Positions 34,984 through 46,460 of a stretch of DNA of 64,000 bases are shown here, piece by piece. How positions within the stretch are numbered: position 1 is the first letter of the stretch; each line of letters opens with the position of its first letter. The position numbers and the translations under genes were made by a program. The stretch is taken from positions 8,318,722 through 8,382,721 of the forward strand of contig CAXIPT010000001.1 of the NCBI GenBank assembly GCA_964030475.1, read 5' to 3'. The notes beneath the pieces are model-generated. The model saw nothing but the letters and a program-made list of their open reading frames with translations. It searched no databases and was not told the origin of the DNA. This DNA comes from Tethya wilhelma (taxonomy: Eukaryota > Porifera > Demospongiae > Tethyida > Tethyidae).

Positions 34984-36334
34984 ATCAAGCATGCATGCAT
35001 TAACTTTGTGTTAAGTGATAAATAATTATTGTAAACTGTTATGATTGTGTGTTGTACAGGAAGTGAATATAAGTAGTGGTTTTGTTTAAGCAGCTGAGTT
35101 GACTTAATTTTGTTTTACCGATACTTTTTCCTATATCTTCTGAACGACTTCCATTATCTTGTGTCCAAAATCTTTATCAGCACTCTTGAGGAGTTTGTCA
35201 GCCATATATAATATGTCATGTGGCAGTGCATATGCGACTCAATGTCCTTCTCCCACATTGGATCACTCTCACGTGCATGCTGTCACATTTAACCCATTCT
35301 TTGTGGCACCATAGCTATCTGTGCCATTATAGGTCTGAATATAATCATGTGTACTTTTCTACGAATTAAATTAACAATCATGATGTATAGGTCAAAGAGA
35401 CTCAGTCTAGTGTGGAAAGAATTGAATTGGTGAGTCTGTATGTTATCTCCGAGTCTGGTAGATATATAATTATAGAGTCCCAGGACCCTAGCTTATCTTA
35501 TATAATTTTCTATATCCAGTGGCCCAGTGCCACACCCACAGTGGCACTGCACATGCAGGCAATAATTGTTTCATGAAGATGCTGATTCAGCAGAGAATCA
35601 GCACATGGACTCAGAGAAACAGTTCAAACTATGATATTATAACAACCATTCCTTTGGAAGGGACTCTGATTCCACCAGGTATGTACAAAATCATGATCAT
35701 GATCAGGTACTCTTAAAACTGTATGTATACAGCCTGATCTTCACCAATGCAAAATTGATTGTGATACTGAATCATTGAGATGCATGGGATTGGGGAAATG
35801 ATAGCTATGCAATTGCAATCAGGTTTGACTGGTGGAAAATGGTTTATAGAGTATAGAAATGATGCATGTATAAGTCTTACTTGTACATGCAGCTAGCATC
35901 TATAGAGTGACATGCTGATTGATTTTTCACTCTGTTATAAACATTTAATTCATGATCAAATAACTAATACTATCTCATGTCAAGTGAGGCAAGGCAAAGG
36001 TATATTTTAGCTGATGATTCACCTCAAATTTTACTCTTAGACTATATAATTATACATACTATATTGGCTACTTGATGGTTGTGTAAACTGTGCTATTAGA
36101 ATTATAATAAGAGTTTCCATGCGGCTAATTACATACATGCATGGATGAGTTTATGAGTTTTATTTTTAGATATTTACATGCCTTTAGGCTATAATTATCG
36201 ATACACAATGGTTAGTACATACATGGATGAGATTATTTTTAGATGTTATAGGTTTATTTTTAGATGTTTATACGTATATCTATAAATGACCCGTTCAAGT
36301 TAACGTTGAAGAGTTTAAAATCATTTCAATCAAA
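34984..36334. other. Intergenic between ankyrin gene and orphan gene
   Basis: Apart from the decayed linker-exon copy at about 35388-35690, no gene is visible. The 3' flank of the ankyrin gene (about 35035-35115) resembles 41705-41800, which suggests a shared duplicated 3' end elsewhere. AT-rich DNA continues to the start codon at 36335. Confidence 0.45.
35388..35690 (+). pseudogene. Decayed copy of ankyrin-gene linker exons
   Basis: The segment 35390-35436 (ggtcaaagagactcagtcta, then gtgtggaaa) matches exon 2 of the ankyrin gene with its flanking splice sites. The segment 35570-35690 matches the end of exon 3, including gatgctgattcagc, an accattcctttgga phrase, gggactctgattccac and the donor ggtatgta. 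Frames are broken and no ankyrin exon follows. This is a partial tandem duplication that has lost function. Confidence 0.65.
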
Positions 36335-38638
36335 ATGGACCACCAATTGGCAAGCGTAAGTTACTGTAATCGATTAGGCTTAAAATCTTTTGAAAAGTCA
36401 CCAACCGAAGCCAGAAGTATAGCTGAGGCACTAGAGAAGGCAGCTTCAAAATTGAAACGAGAAGAGATTGGGAAGATCTGTTGTCCTCTGCCCCTTCCTC
36501 TTCAGGATCTCTGCCTGTTGGTTGTTGTTGGTGATCTCCATACCCATCAAGTCGACCTGTTGGCTTCTCTACCTCAATGGCTACGTGAGCGCTTACTGAG
36601 TGTACTCCCCGCTCTTGATCTGAGTCGGTTGGAACACACTGCCGTGGCTGATGGTGTGGATGTTGACTCCATTTGGAATTATAGTGGGAGTGACAAAACA
36701 TCATCTACATTTTCACGATATTTGCTAGCCAGAGTTACACACCCACTGCATTTTCAATTAAGAATAATAGACGTTAACTTCTCTTTTTCTGAATACGAAA
36801 ACTTACCACCTTTAATGGAGAATGTTGAGTCTTTGCTAAGAAATTTGAAGCAAACGCCAGCAGGTAAAGCACATCTTTTGCCAATGGTTTCTAGTATTCT
36901 GACTAATTACCCAGTCATCAGTATGAATGAAATTATCCAAAACTTGATTTCGGTACGTGGTGACATGGTATTTTCAAGTTTGCTAGCTGGTAGTAGTCAT
37001 AAGCCAGACTGTCAAACTACCATGTGCAGTGAACAAGTATGGAAAAAGCAAGCTACTGCTCTTGCTGTCAATATGAAATCATTGGAAGAATACAACTCTC
37101 ATACACAGAGGAATCAACATTCTACTTTAGCCTCAGGATTCCGTCTCGGACATGCATACGCTAACAAGTTGGAAGCCTCTGGTAGAAGTCCAACAGCAGA
37201 TACCACTTGTCTTACACCTCATCGCCTTCTACCTACAATGTACAGGTACAATCCATTAGAGGTGCTTTCACTGCTGTCTGTTGGCTGTAGTCTTCAACCA
37301 TCAACTGCCTACATTTGCATTGATTCAATATGTCATAAAATCATAACTGAGTTAAATATAGAGAGCCTAAGCCTGGCCATGGACAGTAACTGTTCTTTCC
37401 CTCCTGATTGCTACACTTCTATTTTCAACCACTTATTAGAAAATGTCCTTGTTCTTAGCCTGAGATGTGATAGTTACACTAACATCAACATCATGGTTGG
37501 CTTGATTAATGGAGTAGCAGCTAGTCGTGAAAAATGCCAACTGATGCATCTTGTTTGTGAAATACCAAAGCTGTACTTGCAATTAGATGTTGTCGATTCT
37601 CTCTCTCATTTGTTTTCTTTACAAAGTTTCTATCAACTTACAGTCCAGATATATGATTCAACTCCACACATACTCCTTAAGCTTTTGAGCGAATTTATGA
37701 TCACTCCCTGCTCTCACGTGCAAAAGCTTAGGATTCAGACTACTGGCGATCGTGAGTTACTAGTTTCCTTTCCAAAATCACTTAAAGAAACACAAATTGC
37801 TACTGTAATGGCAAAGAAAAGAGCCCCTTCACCTCCTAGCATTGCCCAGTACAAAGAACTAGAATTCTCTTTACTAATAAACTACAGTCACATATTAGTG
37901 TTCATCCTACAGTTGTCCTGCATTAGATTGAAGGAAATCGTGGTTGATAGCTGTGAGTATCTGCATCTCTGTGCTCTACATCCTGATCTTCATGCATACA
38001 AGATTATTATCGATTTGAATGTGATAACTGAGATGGATGGGTGCACATATCAGCAAATTGAATCAGATTTGACTACACTCTTGCACAAATCATCACTGGA
38101 AAGTATCTGTATCTTAGGCAACTGGAACAAGCATGAACATTTCAAACATGGCTTGGAAAATGGTTTGCAAAATAGAAATCATCTTACACAGCTGGCACTA
38201 TTGCTGCAAACTTATAATCGTGAAAATAGTCACAGTGACATTGAATCACTTTTTGATGCTATTTTCTCTCTGCCACAACTCGAAAATCTTGACTTAATAC
38301 TTGGAGTAGAATTTAGTGTATTATTAAATACTCAAAATTATGATCAACTGGTGTATGAATGTTGGTGTCACAGAGCATCCAATATACTGATGAAGTCTCT
38401 TCATGCTGCATGTTCTACCTCAAAATATTTGCCTCTTATTGCAAAGAAGTACTCCAATTCCTGTGAACTCCCAAAAGACATTAAAATGTGTTACAGAATT
38501 CTATCTGCAAAAGATCACAGGTATATGAATCCACAACCAATAATTGAATTTGAAGACCGTCACTGTACTTACGAATATGGCGGTTGGAGTTTTGGTGAAC
38601 CATGGGAAAATGAGTGGGATATGGACACATGGAGATGA
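36335..38638 (+). CDS. Orphan 767-residue intronless protein, leucine-rich
   Basis: This is a single uninterrupted frame from a clear ATG (caaaATGG) to TGA. I do not recognise a named domain. The N-terminal 110 residues contain a leucine-rich block with PLPLPLQDLCLLVVVGDL, then LLASLPQWLRERLLSVLPALDLSRLEHT, which looks like an F-box-style or short helical adaptor segment. Residues about 270-720 alternate LxxLxL-like strands and helices (for example ENVLVLSLRCDS, LQSFYQLTVQI, SLESICILGN, LPQLENLDLILGV), suggesting irregular leucine-rich repeats. The C-terminus is acidic and aromatic (YGGWSFGEPWENEWDMDTW). No signal peptide or membrane segment is seen, so a cytoplasmic protein is likely. I suspect it belongs to an expanded sponge family, but that is memory-based. 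Confidence 0.8.
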   Translation: MDHQLASVSYCNRLGLKSFEKSPTEARSIAEALEKAASKLKREEIGKICCPLPLPLQDLCLLVVVGDLHTHQVDLLASLPQWLRERLLSVLPALDLSRLEHTAVADGVDVDSIWNYSGSDKTSSTFSRYLLARVTHPLHFQLRIIDVNFSFSEYENLPPLMENVESLLRNLKQTPAGKAHLLPMVSSILTNYPVISMNEIIQNLISVRGDMVFSSLLAGSSHKPDCQTTMCSEQVWKKQATALAVNMKSLEEYNSHTQRNQHSTLASGFRLGHAYANKLEASGRSPTADTTCLTPHRLLPTMYRYNPLEVLSLLSVGCSLQPSTAYICIDSICHKIITELNIESLSLAMDSNCSFPPDCYTSIFNHLLENVLVLSLRCDSYTNINIMVGLINGVAASREKCQLMHLVCEIPKLYLQLDVVDSLSHLFSLQSFYQLTVQIYDSTPHILLKLLSEFMITPCSHVQKLRIQTTGDRELLVSFPKSLKETQIATVMAKKRAPSPPSIAQYKELEFSLLINYSHILVFILQLSCIRLKEIVVDSCEYLHLCALHPDLHAYKIIIDLNVITEMDGCTYQQIESDLTTLLHKSSLESICILGNWNKHEHFKHGLENGLQNRNHLTQLALLLQTYNRENSHSDIESLFDAIFSLPQLENLDLILGVEFSVLLNTQNYDQLVYECWCHRASNILMKSLHAACSTSKYLPLIAKKYSNSCELPKDIKMCYRILSAKDHRYMNPQPIIEFEDRHCTYEYGGWSFGEPWENEWDMDTWR

Positions 38639-38734
38639 TGTAAAATTATTGTGTCTTAAATTTTAGTAGTGTATAATCATACATGTATAATTGTGTCATT
38701 TATACGGATGAAGTCAGATGTGTGTGACTCTATG

Positions 38735-39232
38735 TGTGTACATGCATGTGTTTGCCATTACCTAACCAAAGTTTTTCTAGGCTAATTGCTGGTCACTGGC
38801 TGGGTGGAGGTGACAATAGAGTAGCTGGGGGTAACAGGGAGTCAATAGCAAACAAAATAGTTGCAAGTGTGCAGCACTCGACCATGCATCGAGTGCCACC
38901 CACTTTAAGGGTCATGCAACTAAAATAATATGTGTGTGTTTGTTGGAAGTTACTAGGCAACAGCAGTATTTCAAGAATTTTTTATGCATTTTAAGTGTTT
39001 TGTATTATACTAGTGGGAAGAGTACTACACAATTGAGAGAATATTCTAGTCTATTGTTTACTTAGTGACATGTGACTGCTTTGAAAAAGTCACAGTGTAT
39101 AAACTTCCAACAAATTAGTTGCAGCTCCTCAAGTGGTGGTCAGCATTCTGGCTTGCAGCCCTCATGTTGACCACTTGAGGTAGCCTCGTTCCCAGGCTCC
39201 CCAGGCTCCCCGCCTAAGCTACAACTCTATGT

Positions 39233-39235
<3 letters not shown>
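38735..39235 (+). repeat. Interspersed repeat, copy 2 (GT-associated family)
   Basis: This contains the family block (tttgccattacctaaccaaa, then aggctaattgctggtcactg), a short inverted phrase cactcgaccatgcatcgagtg, and at 39118-39182 a hairpin (cctcaagtggtggtcagcat with its inverse) before a (GT)n tract. It lies downstream of the orphan gene and holds no gene. Confidence 0.65.
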
Positions 39236-39297
<62 letters not shown>

Positions 39298-39704
39298 NAT
39301 GTGTGTGTGTGTGTGTGTGTTTGCCATTGCCTAGCAACCAAAATTTTTACCAGTTACTGGCTGGATGGACGTGACAATAGAGTAGCTAGGGATCACAGGA
39401 GGCAATTGCAAAGGCATAAAGAGAACACTTTTGTTGAAAGTTACTTTTTTCGAAACTTTGAAGTTTTCAAAAACACCGTGACACTTATGTGAAAAACTAT
39501 AAAGATTTCTTTGTGAGTTTGCTTTTTGTACAACAAAGAAACATTGGTGTTAAACTTAGTCGTTTGGAGTGACACACAAAAAAAAACACTTTTGTGAAAA
39601 AAAAATTTTCCTCTAAAAACACTTTTACAAAATAGTTGTATGCCCTTAAGTATGCAGCACTCGACCATGCATTGAGTGCCCCCCACTAAACATCCATGCA
39701 ACTA

Positions 39705-39749
<45 letters not shown>

Positions 39750-39750
39750 T
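39236..39750 (+). repeat. (GT)n with N and interspersed repeat copy 3
   Basis: A long (GT)n tract with an N at 39298 leads into a third copy of the family (39320-39430), A-rich low-complexity DNA, the phrase cactcgaccatgcattgagtg, and another (GT)n at 39708-39747. Copies 2 and 3 are in tandem across a contig join, so their true number is uncertain. Confidence 0.65.
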
Positions 39751-39990
39751 AGCAATAGCTAGCCTTGTACCCTGATTCTCCCCTTTGACCTTTCACTCAT
39801 GGAATACTAAGTCTTCTCTCGCATTGGATCTTACATGCATACAAGTCCTCAAGTCCTTCAAGTTCTGTTTATAACAGTAAACTTACCCGTAGACAATCTC
39901 ATTCTTAATAGCTATATAATTATAATCAAAACTTTGCCATCATCCTCAGTGCAGTGACGCACATTCAAGTTAACATCCCATTCTTTTAAA

Positions 39991-40310
39991 CTGTTACAGT
40001 TCAAGAGGCTGGTTTCAATTGTAAGATTCTGAAACATTTTGAGAATGTAAGAACTAATAATATTATTGTTCACTACAGGCGCAAGGCATTTTAACAGCAT
40101 TGCATGATTTTCTCTTAATTTTTACTATAGATTTTTGGTATCCTAGCCAACCTCTGTGTATCTTCTGGTAGTATAATTATCATCATGACGAGTCACACTG
40201 AAGAGATACATATGTTGGTGTATTTCAAACTCAATGGTGTGTACACTAACATAATGACACTATACAATCTATCTCACCTGTAGGCAAAAAGAAAATTGAA
40301 AAGGAACAGG
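39991..40310 (+). pseudogene. Decayed segmental copy of IFT70 exons 16-18
   Basis: Segments match IFT70 exon 16 (ttcaagaggctgg, then gaaacattttgagaatgt at about 40000-40050), exon 17 (atcctagccaacctctgtgt ending gtcacactgaagag at about 40138-40206) and exon 18 (gcaaaaagaaaattgaaaag, about 40283-40308) in the right order, with intron DNA between them. Frames are broken. Retained introns show a DNA-level duplication, not a processed copy. Confidence 0.8.
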
Positions 40311-40391
40311 TATGGGTGGCCGAGCAGTCTAAGGCGCTGGTTTAAGGCACCAGTCATTTCAATGGCGTGGGTTTGAATCCCACCCCTGCCA
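40309..40391 (+). pseudogene. tRNA-Leu(AAG) pseudogene, part of the IFT70 copy
   Basis: This copy of the nested tRNA keeps the D arm, the anticodon stem-loop TTAAGGC and the variable arm. Its 5' acceptor strand is damaged: a deletion of about 25 bases joined the exon-18 donor directly to the tRNA body, giving GGTATGGG. The T loop reads TTTGAAT, losing the near-invariant C of the B box. Transcription or folding is doubtful. Confidence 0.75.
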
Positions 40392-41073
40392 TTTCTTTTT
40401 TTCGTCTGTTTCTATGTAACCTTAAAGCTTTATATAGACTTTGTGGTATATAATATTGTATGACTTGCAGTAACTTGAATGATGTTTATATAGTCCATAT
40501 TGTGAACCCCCTTTAACTCGATAATTTATACAAGCACAAGTTGATTGAAGGAAGGTTTCATATTAAAATTAGCCATGGTATTGCATGGGCAGTACTGAGA
40601 GATAGTGCTGATATACCATATAGCGTGAATAAATTTGGTGAATTCATGCACATGTGCAGTTTAAATTAGCATATGATTGGCAATTAATTTTAATTCTGGA
40701 TGCTGTGCATTATTTATATGCACGTGAATGCATATAAAAATGTTTGGCGATTTGCAAAATAATTTGCCAATTTGCCAAATTTATACGTACCCACTATACA
40801 GTAATCTAACTCAACTCCACACTCCAACGTACTGCATAGCATGCCACATGCATGCAGAGCCCAAGTTATATATAATTATTGTGATAGTGTAGAGTACTCA
40901 AATTGTTACCAAGGCTGTTATTATGGTTATACAACACAACTATACTGACCACAATTAAATTGTCCCACATTGACAAAAGGTATACAATATTAGACAAAGA
41001 AACATGCAGTACTACATACTCACAAAATTAACCACACACACACACACAACACACACACACACACACACACATC

Positions 41074-41672
41074 TCAGTTTGTCCCAAGTCGACTTCTGAA
41101 GCTACTGTAGGTACTGTGGAATTGAGGGAAGTTCCCTAAAAGCTTCCTGTTACTCTTGAAGAAATCGGTAGCTTTGAAGTCTCCCAGTTTTGATCGTCTG
41201 TGCAGCTCGTTGAGGACTGGAGTGGTGGTTGTGAGTTGGAACAGAGGCAGGTTGAGGTTCTTGGGTTGAGCAGTAGTTGGATCGAAGGAGGCCTTCATAG
41301 AACGAAGTCGAGGTATGGCCTTACACGCCACCACACACATCCCGGCAAAGTCATTGGAGCCAATCACATCGTGATCGTAGATCGTGAGCAACAGCACAGA
41401 ACCATCTTTATCCATGTCTTCTTCCTTGGCTGGTCTGGAGTGAAGAGAATTGAAGTGAGAATTCATAAGCTGCATCTGTTCAAATTGAGAGATAAAATTA
41501 TTAATACGCTTACAGTTTGAAGGATTCGTCGTAGTAAGGGTCTAGGGTCTGGTTTTTGATAGTGGTCTTGTGTGTCTCGGCAGCACTCTCAGGGAAAATC
41601 CACAGTGGCATCAATGTCATCACCACAAATGGATCACTCAAACCTATAGCACAACATACAGATCATACATTC
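41074..41672 (-). pseudogene. Second copy of last two UNC13-like exons, before an N
   Basis: Exons at 41514-41643 and 41074-41434 duplicate 42604-42733 and 42148-42508 exactly in length, with a few substitutions (product ends FRSRLGTN rather than FRSRLGTT; SMKASFD against STKAAFD). The intron lengths differ slightly. The block stops at the N at 41673. It would follow the stop codon of the real gene, so it is either the other haplotype misplaced or a recent 3' duplication. Confidence 0.75.
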
Positions 41673-42147
41673 NACACTACTTATTTTTTTGAAATTTTTA
41701 CTACTTGTATTATGATGATTGTATGTGTATTGTACAGGATGTAAATAAGTTGTAGTTGGTATAAGTAGCTGCTGTGGAGTTGACTTTAATTTATATATAA
41801 TTAAATTTGTTTCAAAGATATTCTCGATCAAGTGAAAGATGCTACAAAGATAAGTTTTGTATCACAGCATGCATGAATGTATAGGGTAAACTCAATTGCC
41901 CAGTATATATAGCGCTATACATTATTGCCATGCATGCGGCTGAATCAAGATATGTTTTATCATCAGTCTGTTAGTCATGCATGGTTATAAAATACAACTA
42001 TATGCACTGACCACAAATTAATTGTCCCAAAATGGCATACAAACACACACACACATGCAGCAACAACAAAAGGTACAGTAACAACAGATAACACAGAGTT
42101 ATGCAACACATACTCACAAATCAACCACATGCGCAAAGTCCTACAGC

Positions 42148-43093
42148 TCAGGTTGTCCCAAGTCGACTTCTGAAGCTACTGTAGGTACTGTGGAAATGAG
42201 GGAAGTTCCCTAAAAGCTTCCTGTTGCTCTTGAAGAAATCGGTAGCTTTGAAGTCTCCCAGTTTTGATCGTCTGTGCAGCTCGTTGAGGACTGGAGTGGT
42301 GGTTGTGAGTTGGAACAGAGGCAGGTTGAGATTCTTGGGTTGAGCAGTAGTTGGATCGAAGGCGGCCTTCGTAGAACGAAGTCGAGGTATGGCCTTACAC
42401 GCCACCACACACATCCCAGCAAAGTCATTGGAGCCAATCACATCGTGATCGTAGATGGTGAGCAACAGCACAGAACCATCTTTATCCATGTCTTCTTCCT
42501 TGGCTGGTCTGGAGTGAAGAGAATTGAAGTAATAATAAGAATAAGAATTCATAAGCTGCATATTTTCAAATTGAGAGATCAAAATTATTATTTGTATGCT
42601 TACAGTTTGAAGGATTCGTCGTAGTAAGGGTCTAGGGTCTGGTTTTTGATAGTGGTCTTGTGTGTTTCGGCAGCACTCTCAGGGAAAATCCACAGTGGCA
42701 TCAATGTCATCACCACAAATGGATCACTCAAACCTATAGCACAACATACAGATCATACATTCGTAAGACAATCAATGATGTTATAAATAAATTGACAACT
42801 GCCAGCTAGGGTATAGCTCCAACATTGAGCTTCAAACCAAATGTAATTCCCATCAACTTACCACTCTTATCAAGGCCTGGTAGCTTCTGAGCTTGGATGA
42901 TGTCCACTTTCACTGAAGATTCATCTCGAAGGTAGCTTATAGTTAGGAGGATGTTTCCAAACGGCTTTGCTGATTCTTTAACAGCTAGGTCTTGATGTTG
43001 AGCCAATTCACTGAAGAATCGAGGGATCAATTCTTTGGTTGGAAGACGTAGTACATCTAGTTGAGTAAGTAGGCTCTGTGTGTGAGTGTTGGT

Positions 43094-43152
<59 letters not shown>

Positions 43153-43490
43153 ATCAACTATAATATTTTGAGTGAGAGTGTGCCCACACCACACTCGCCG
43201 AGACCCTCCCCCCCTGTAAACAAGGTGTTAGGCATGACCACTTGTCAGCAAAAGGAATAGGTTTGCTGTGTGTGTGTGATACTCACCGTGTAGCCCTCGC
43301 TATTGATCTCCTCCTCTGAGAGTCCATCTCCTCCGCTGTGATAGAACTCCTTCAACAAGAGCAGAGCAGAGTAGAGCCTGTCATTGAGACGAGCTGAGTT
43401 GACTCCCTTCTTCACTGGGATGGACACGGCACACTGGTCCACGGCAGTCACCGACACCTCCCACAAACCAAGGAGGATGCTACAGTAGTC

Positions 43491-43563
<73 letters not shown>

Positions 43564-46390
43564 NAAGAAGGGAGGAGAGGGGGGAAGGGAGGACATGTTT
43601 GGTTTAGTAAGAACAAAGATAGGCATTTAATGGTAATTGTACAAATATGTAAACAGTACTAGCAACATGTAACTATTAATTAGGAACAATTAGAGTTTAA
43701 TTTGAGAAATGTGCCATTTCCTAAAGGAAGCAGTCACTGTTAGCTCAGGGTGTACCCTTTTTCGAGGAGTAAAAACTTTTTGCGATTCAATTTTAGCAGC
43801 CCCACCCCACATATTGCAATACAATCTCGAAATTTTTGTAAGGGAAAATTTTTGCAGATCACTGCATGGCGATCCGTGAAAACCGCGAAATTTATACTCC
43901 TCAGCTATACAGTATACACACGAAAATACATCAAGCTTCATACCCCCCCCCCCCTACACCACTTAATATGATGGTGGATTGAAAAAATACTTACTCAACA
44001 AAGTCTCCCAGTCTCTTCACGTCATCAGGAGATTTGATGTTGAACAAACTGAGATGGTTCTTCAAGAGCCCCTCTATCTCATAGGCCAGGTCATTCATGT
44101 CACTCATCACTTGTTTCACCTGCATGGAACATAGAGCATGGTGATAGCATTCAGTCATGAACATACATGTGTACAATACTGGCGTATTGTTAAGCCCATG
44201 TGGCATTATTTCCACAGGAAGAAAGTATGAACTTATATGCGAGTAAGCGCTTATAAACGAATCATAAATGGGATTCAATTAGAAGCGTCATTAGAGTTCA
44301 AAGTACACATCAACGTGGCACAGTATAGCCATGTCCACTATGCTGCAGAAAACAGCAAACAATCAGCTCAAAATGTAGCAAGATGACGTGCCCCTGCAGA
44401 TCAGGAGTGTAAATAAGCGTAGATTATGTCTATAAAGTATCAAAAGTCAATGGTGCACTTAATAACAAGCCAGAAGACTTACATTTGCATGAGCGCTTAT
44501 CAACAATAAGTGTCTATACGCGAGATGCACTTAACAATGCACCAGTATGGCACATATTTTAGTCAAATACTCTAGCAATTATGAGCACATGCACCAGAGC
44601 AACCACAAAACCACCACACCAACACAGTCATGCATGGATGTGACGTTAATGTGCTTTGTACTTATCCCAACAAAAATTGAGGAAGCATTAAAATTACATG
44701 TACATAATAATATTATTGGAAATACACAATTTAGCCCACCCAAGCAGATTCACAACCTGCACGCACACATACATACACACTTGTGCATGTATGCGTGTGC
44801 ACACATCACACACAGTTATGGTCACATACATGTAATTGGAATGCACTCAACACACTTTGGCAGCTCAGTATAGAGGCTCACTGGTCATGGCTATAGCCTT
44901 GCTAACCAGGCCCTTCCCGCTATGCTTATTGCTAAGTACTTAGCAATTCACAGCACGTGGGGAGGGCCTGGTTTAGTGGCTAGGTCATGGCCACTAGTGT
45001 ACTGTATCATACCTTGAGGTTTACACCATCCAAGCTCAACCAACTTATTGTGAATTGTCAGCTAGTTGTCCACCTACCCAGTATGGCTCTTGCTCTGTGT
45101 TTGTCCTGGAGTTGGAGAGAGAAGGGCTGTAGCTGGGGAAGCAGGAACGGTTCTCCTTGATGGTGCGAATCAGCTCTGAGAAGGCTTTCATCTGGACAGC
45201 ATACAGCCGATGGTACTTGATGAGGACATTGAGACGGCTGTGTGTTTGTGTGTGTCAGTGACGAATATTTGGTGGCATGAAATTAATTTCACGAATCTAA
45301 TTATGAGCATTATTAATTTTACTAGTGATAACTATGTACAATCTATTGTACTACAATATTTGGATCACTAATTATGGTACTCACAGACAGAGAAAAAAAA
45401 TTATCAACACTAACACTTACACACAAGCTCTCTGGAGGTGAGTGAGGCCGTTGAGAATGGCATGATGCTCCACGAGCTTCTCTGCCTCGGGACTCAACAC
45501 TCCGTCCCACTTCCTGATGTAGTGACCTTCATCACGACTGTCCTCGTTCACTAGAGCACGAGTAAGCATGGTGTGCTCCCACACACAAGTCTGTAGAGAC
45601 ACACATAGCGATGTGAGATTGATCACTTGGAGCACAAAATTTCACACTCCATGAAAATGCCACACTAGCTCATGGAATACACTAGCCCATAAGGTGCATG
45701 TTAGCTTCAGCATGATGATTTACAAGTAGATGCACCATGAGTATAGATACGTATGTAGATCATAGATACAATTAATGTCATATGGATGGCAGACACATAC
45801 ATCCACACATGCGGAGCCTCACCTCCTGGCAGACATTCTTCTTGGCCCCCTGTATGGTCATGCTGAGGACAATGAAGCCATGCTTGGTCTTTCCAGAGTG
45901 AGAGGTAAGAGTGAACGTCTTTTCTTCTCTAGTCAGAGGGAGGGTGTGCAGAGGGTAGAAGAACCTTCCCATAAAGTCATCGCCTTTACGAAGATCAGCA
46001 AGAAAGCTACAAACAAAAAAGAAGAACAGTATCAGTTAACACTAAGAACAAGGAAAGCCTTATAGGCACAGTGTATACTATAGGAGACATGCAACACGAG
46101 AGCATAGCTACCATTGCTCACAAGAGGAGAAGAAAGGAAGAGGAAGTATCACTGTAACTCTAGAGGAGTTAGGTGGAAATTTTGGCTCGATAATAAAAAT
46201 TTCTGAAGGGCCAGTAAATATAAAATGCCCTTAGGGACACTATTAGCATCACTATTGTGTGTACACTACAGTGTTATAAAGTGAAGGTGTAAATGCATTA
46301 TGACGTTTGTTTTTTCATACTTTCCAAAGCCTCTGAGTCCTTTGATTCCTTTGACCTTAGAGGCTCCTTCCTGAGGGTCATCACTATCCC

Positions 46391-46460
<70 letters not shown>

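Noticed and set aside
41074..41672. A separate second UNC13-like gene
   Set aside because: Only the last two exons are present, ending at an N; it is a duplicate or haplotype of the adjacent gene's 3' end.
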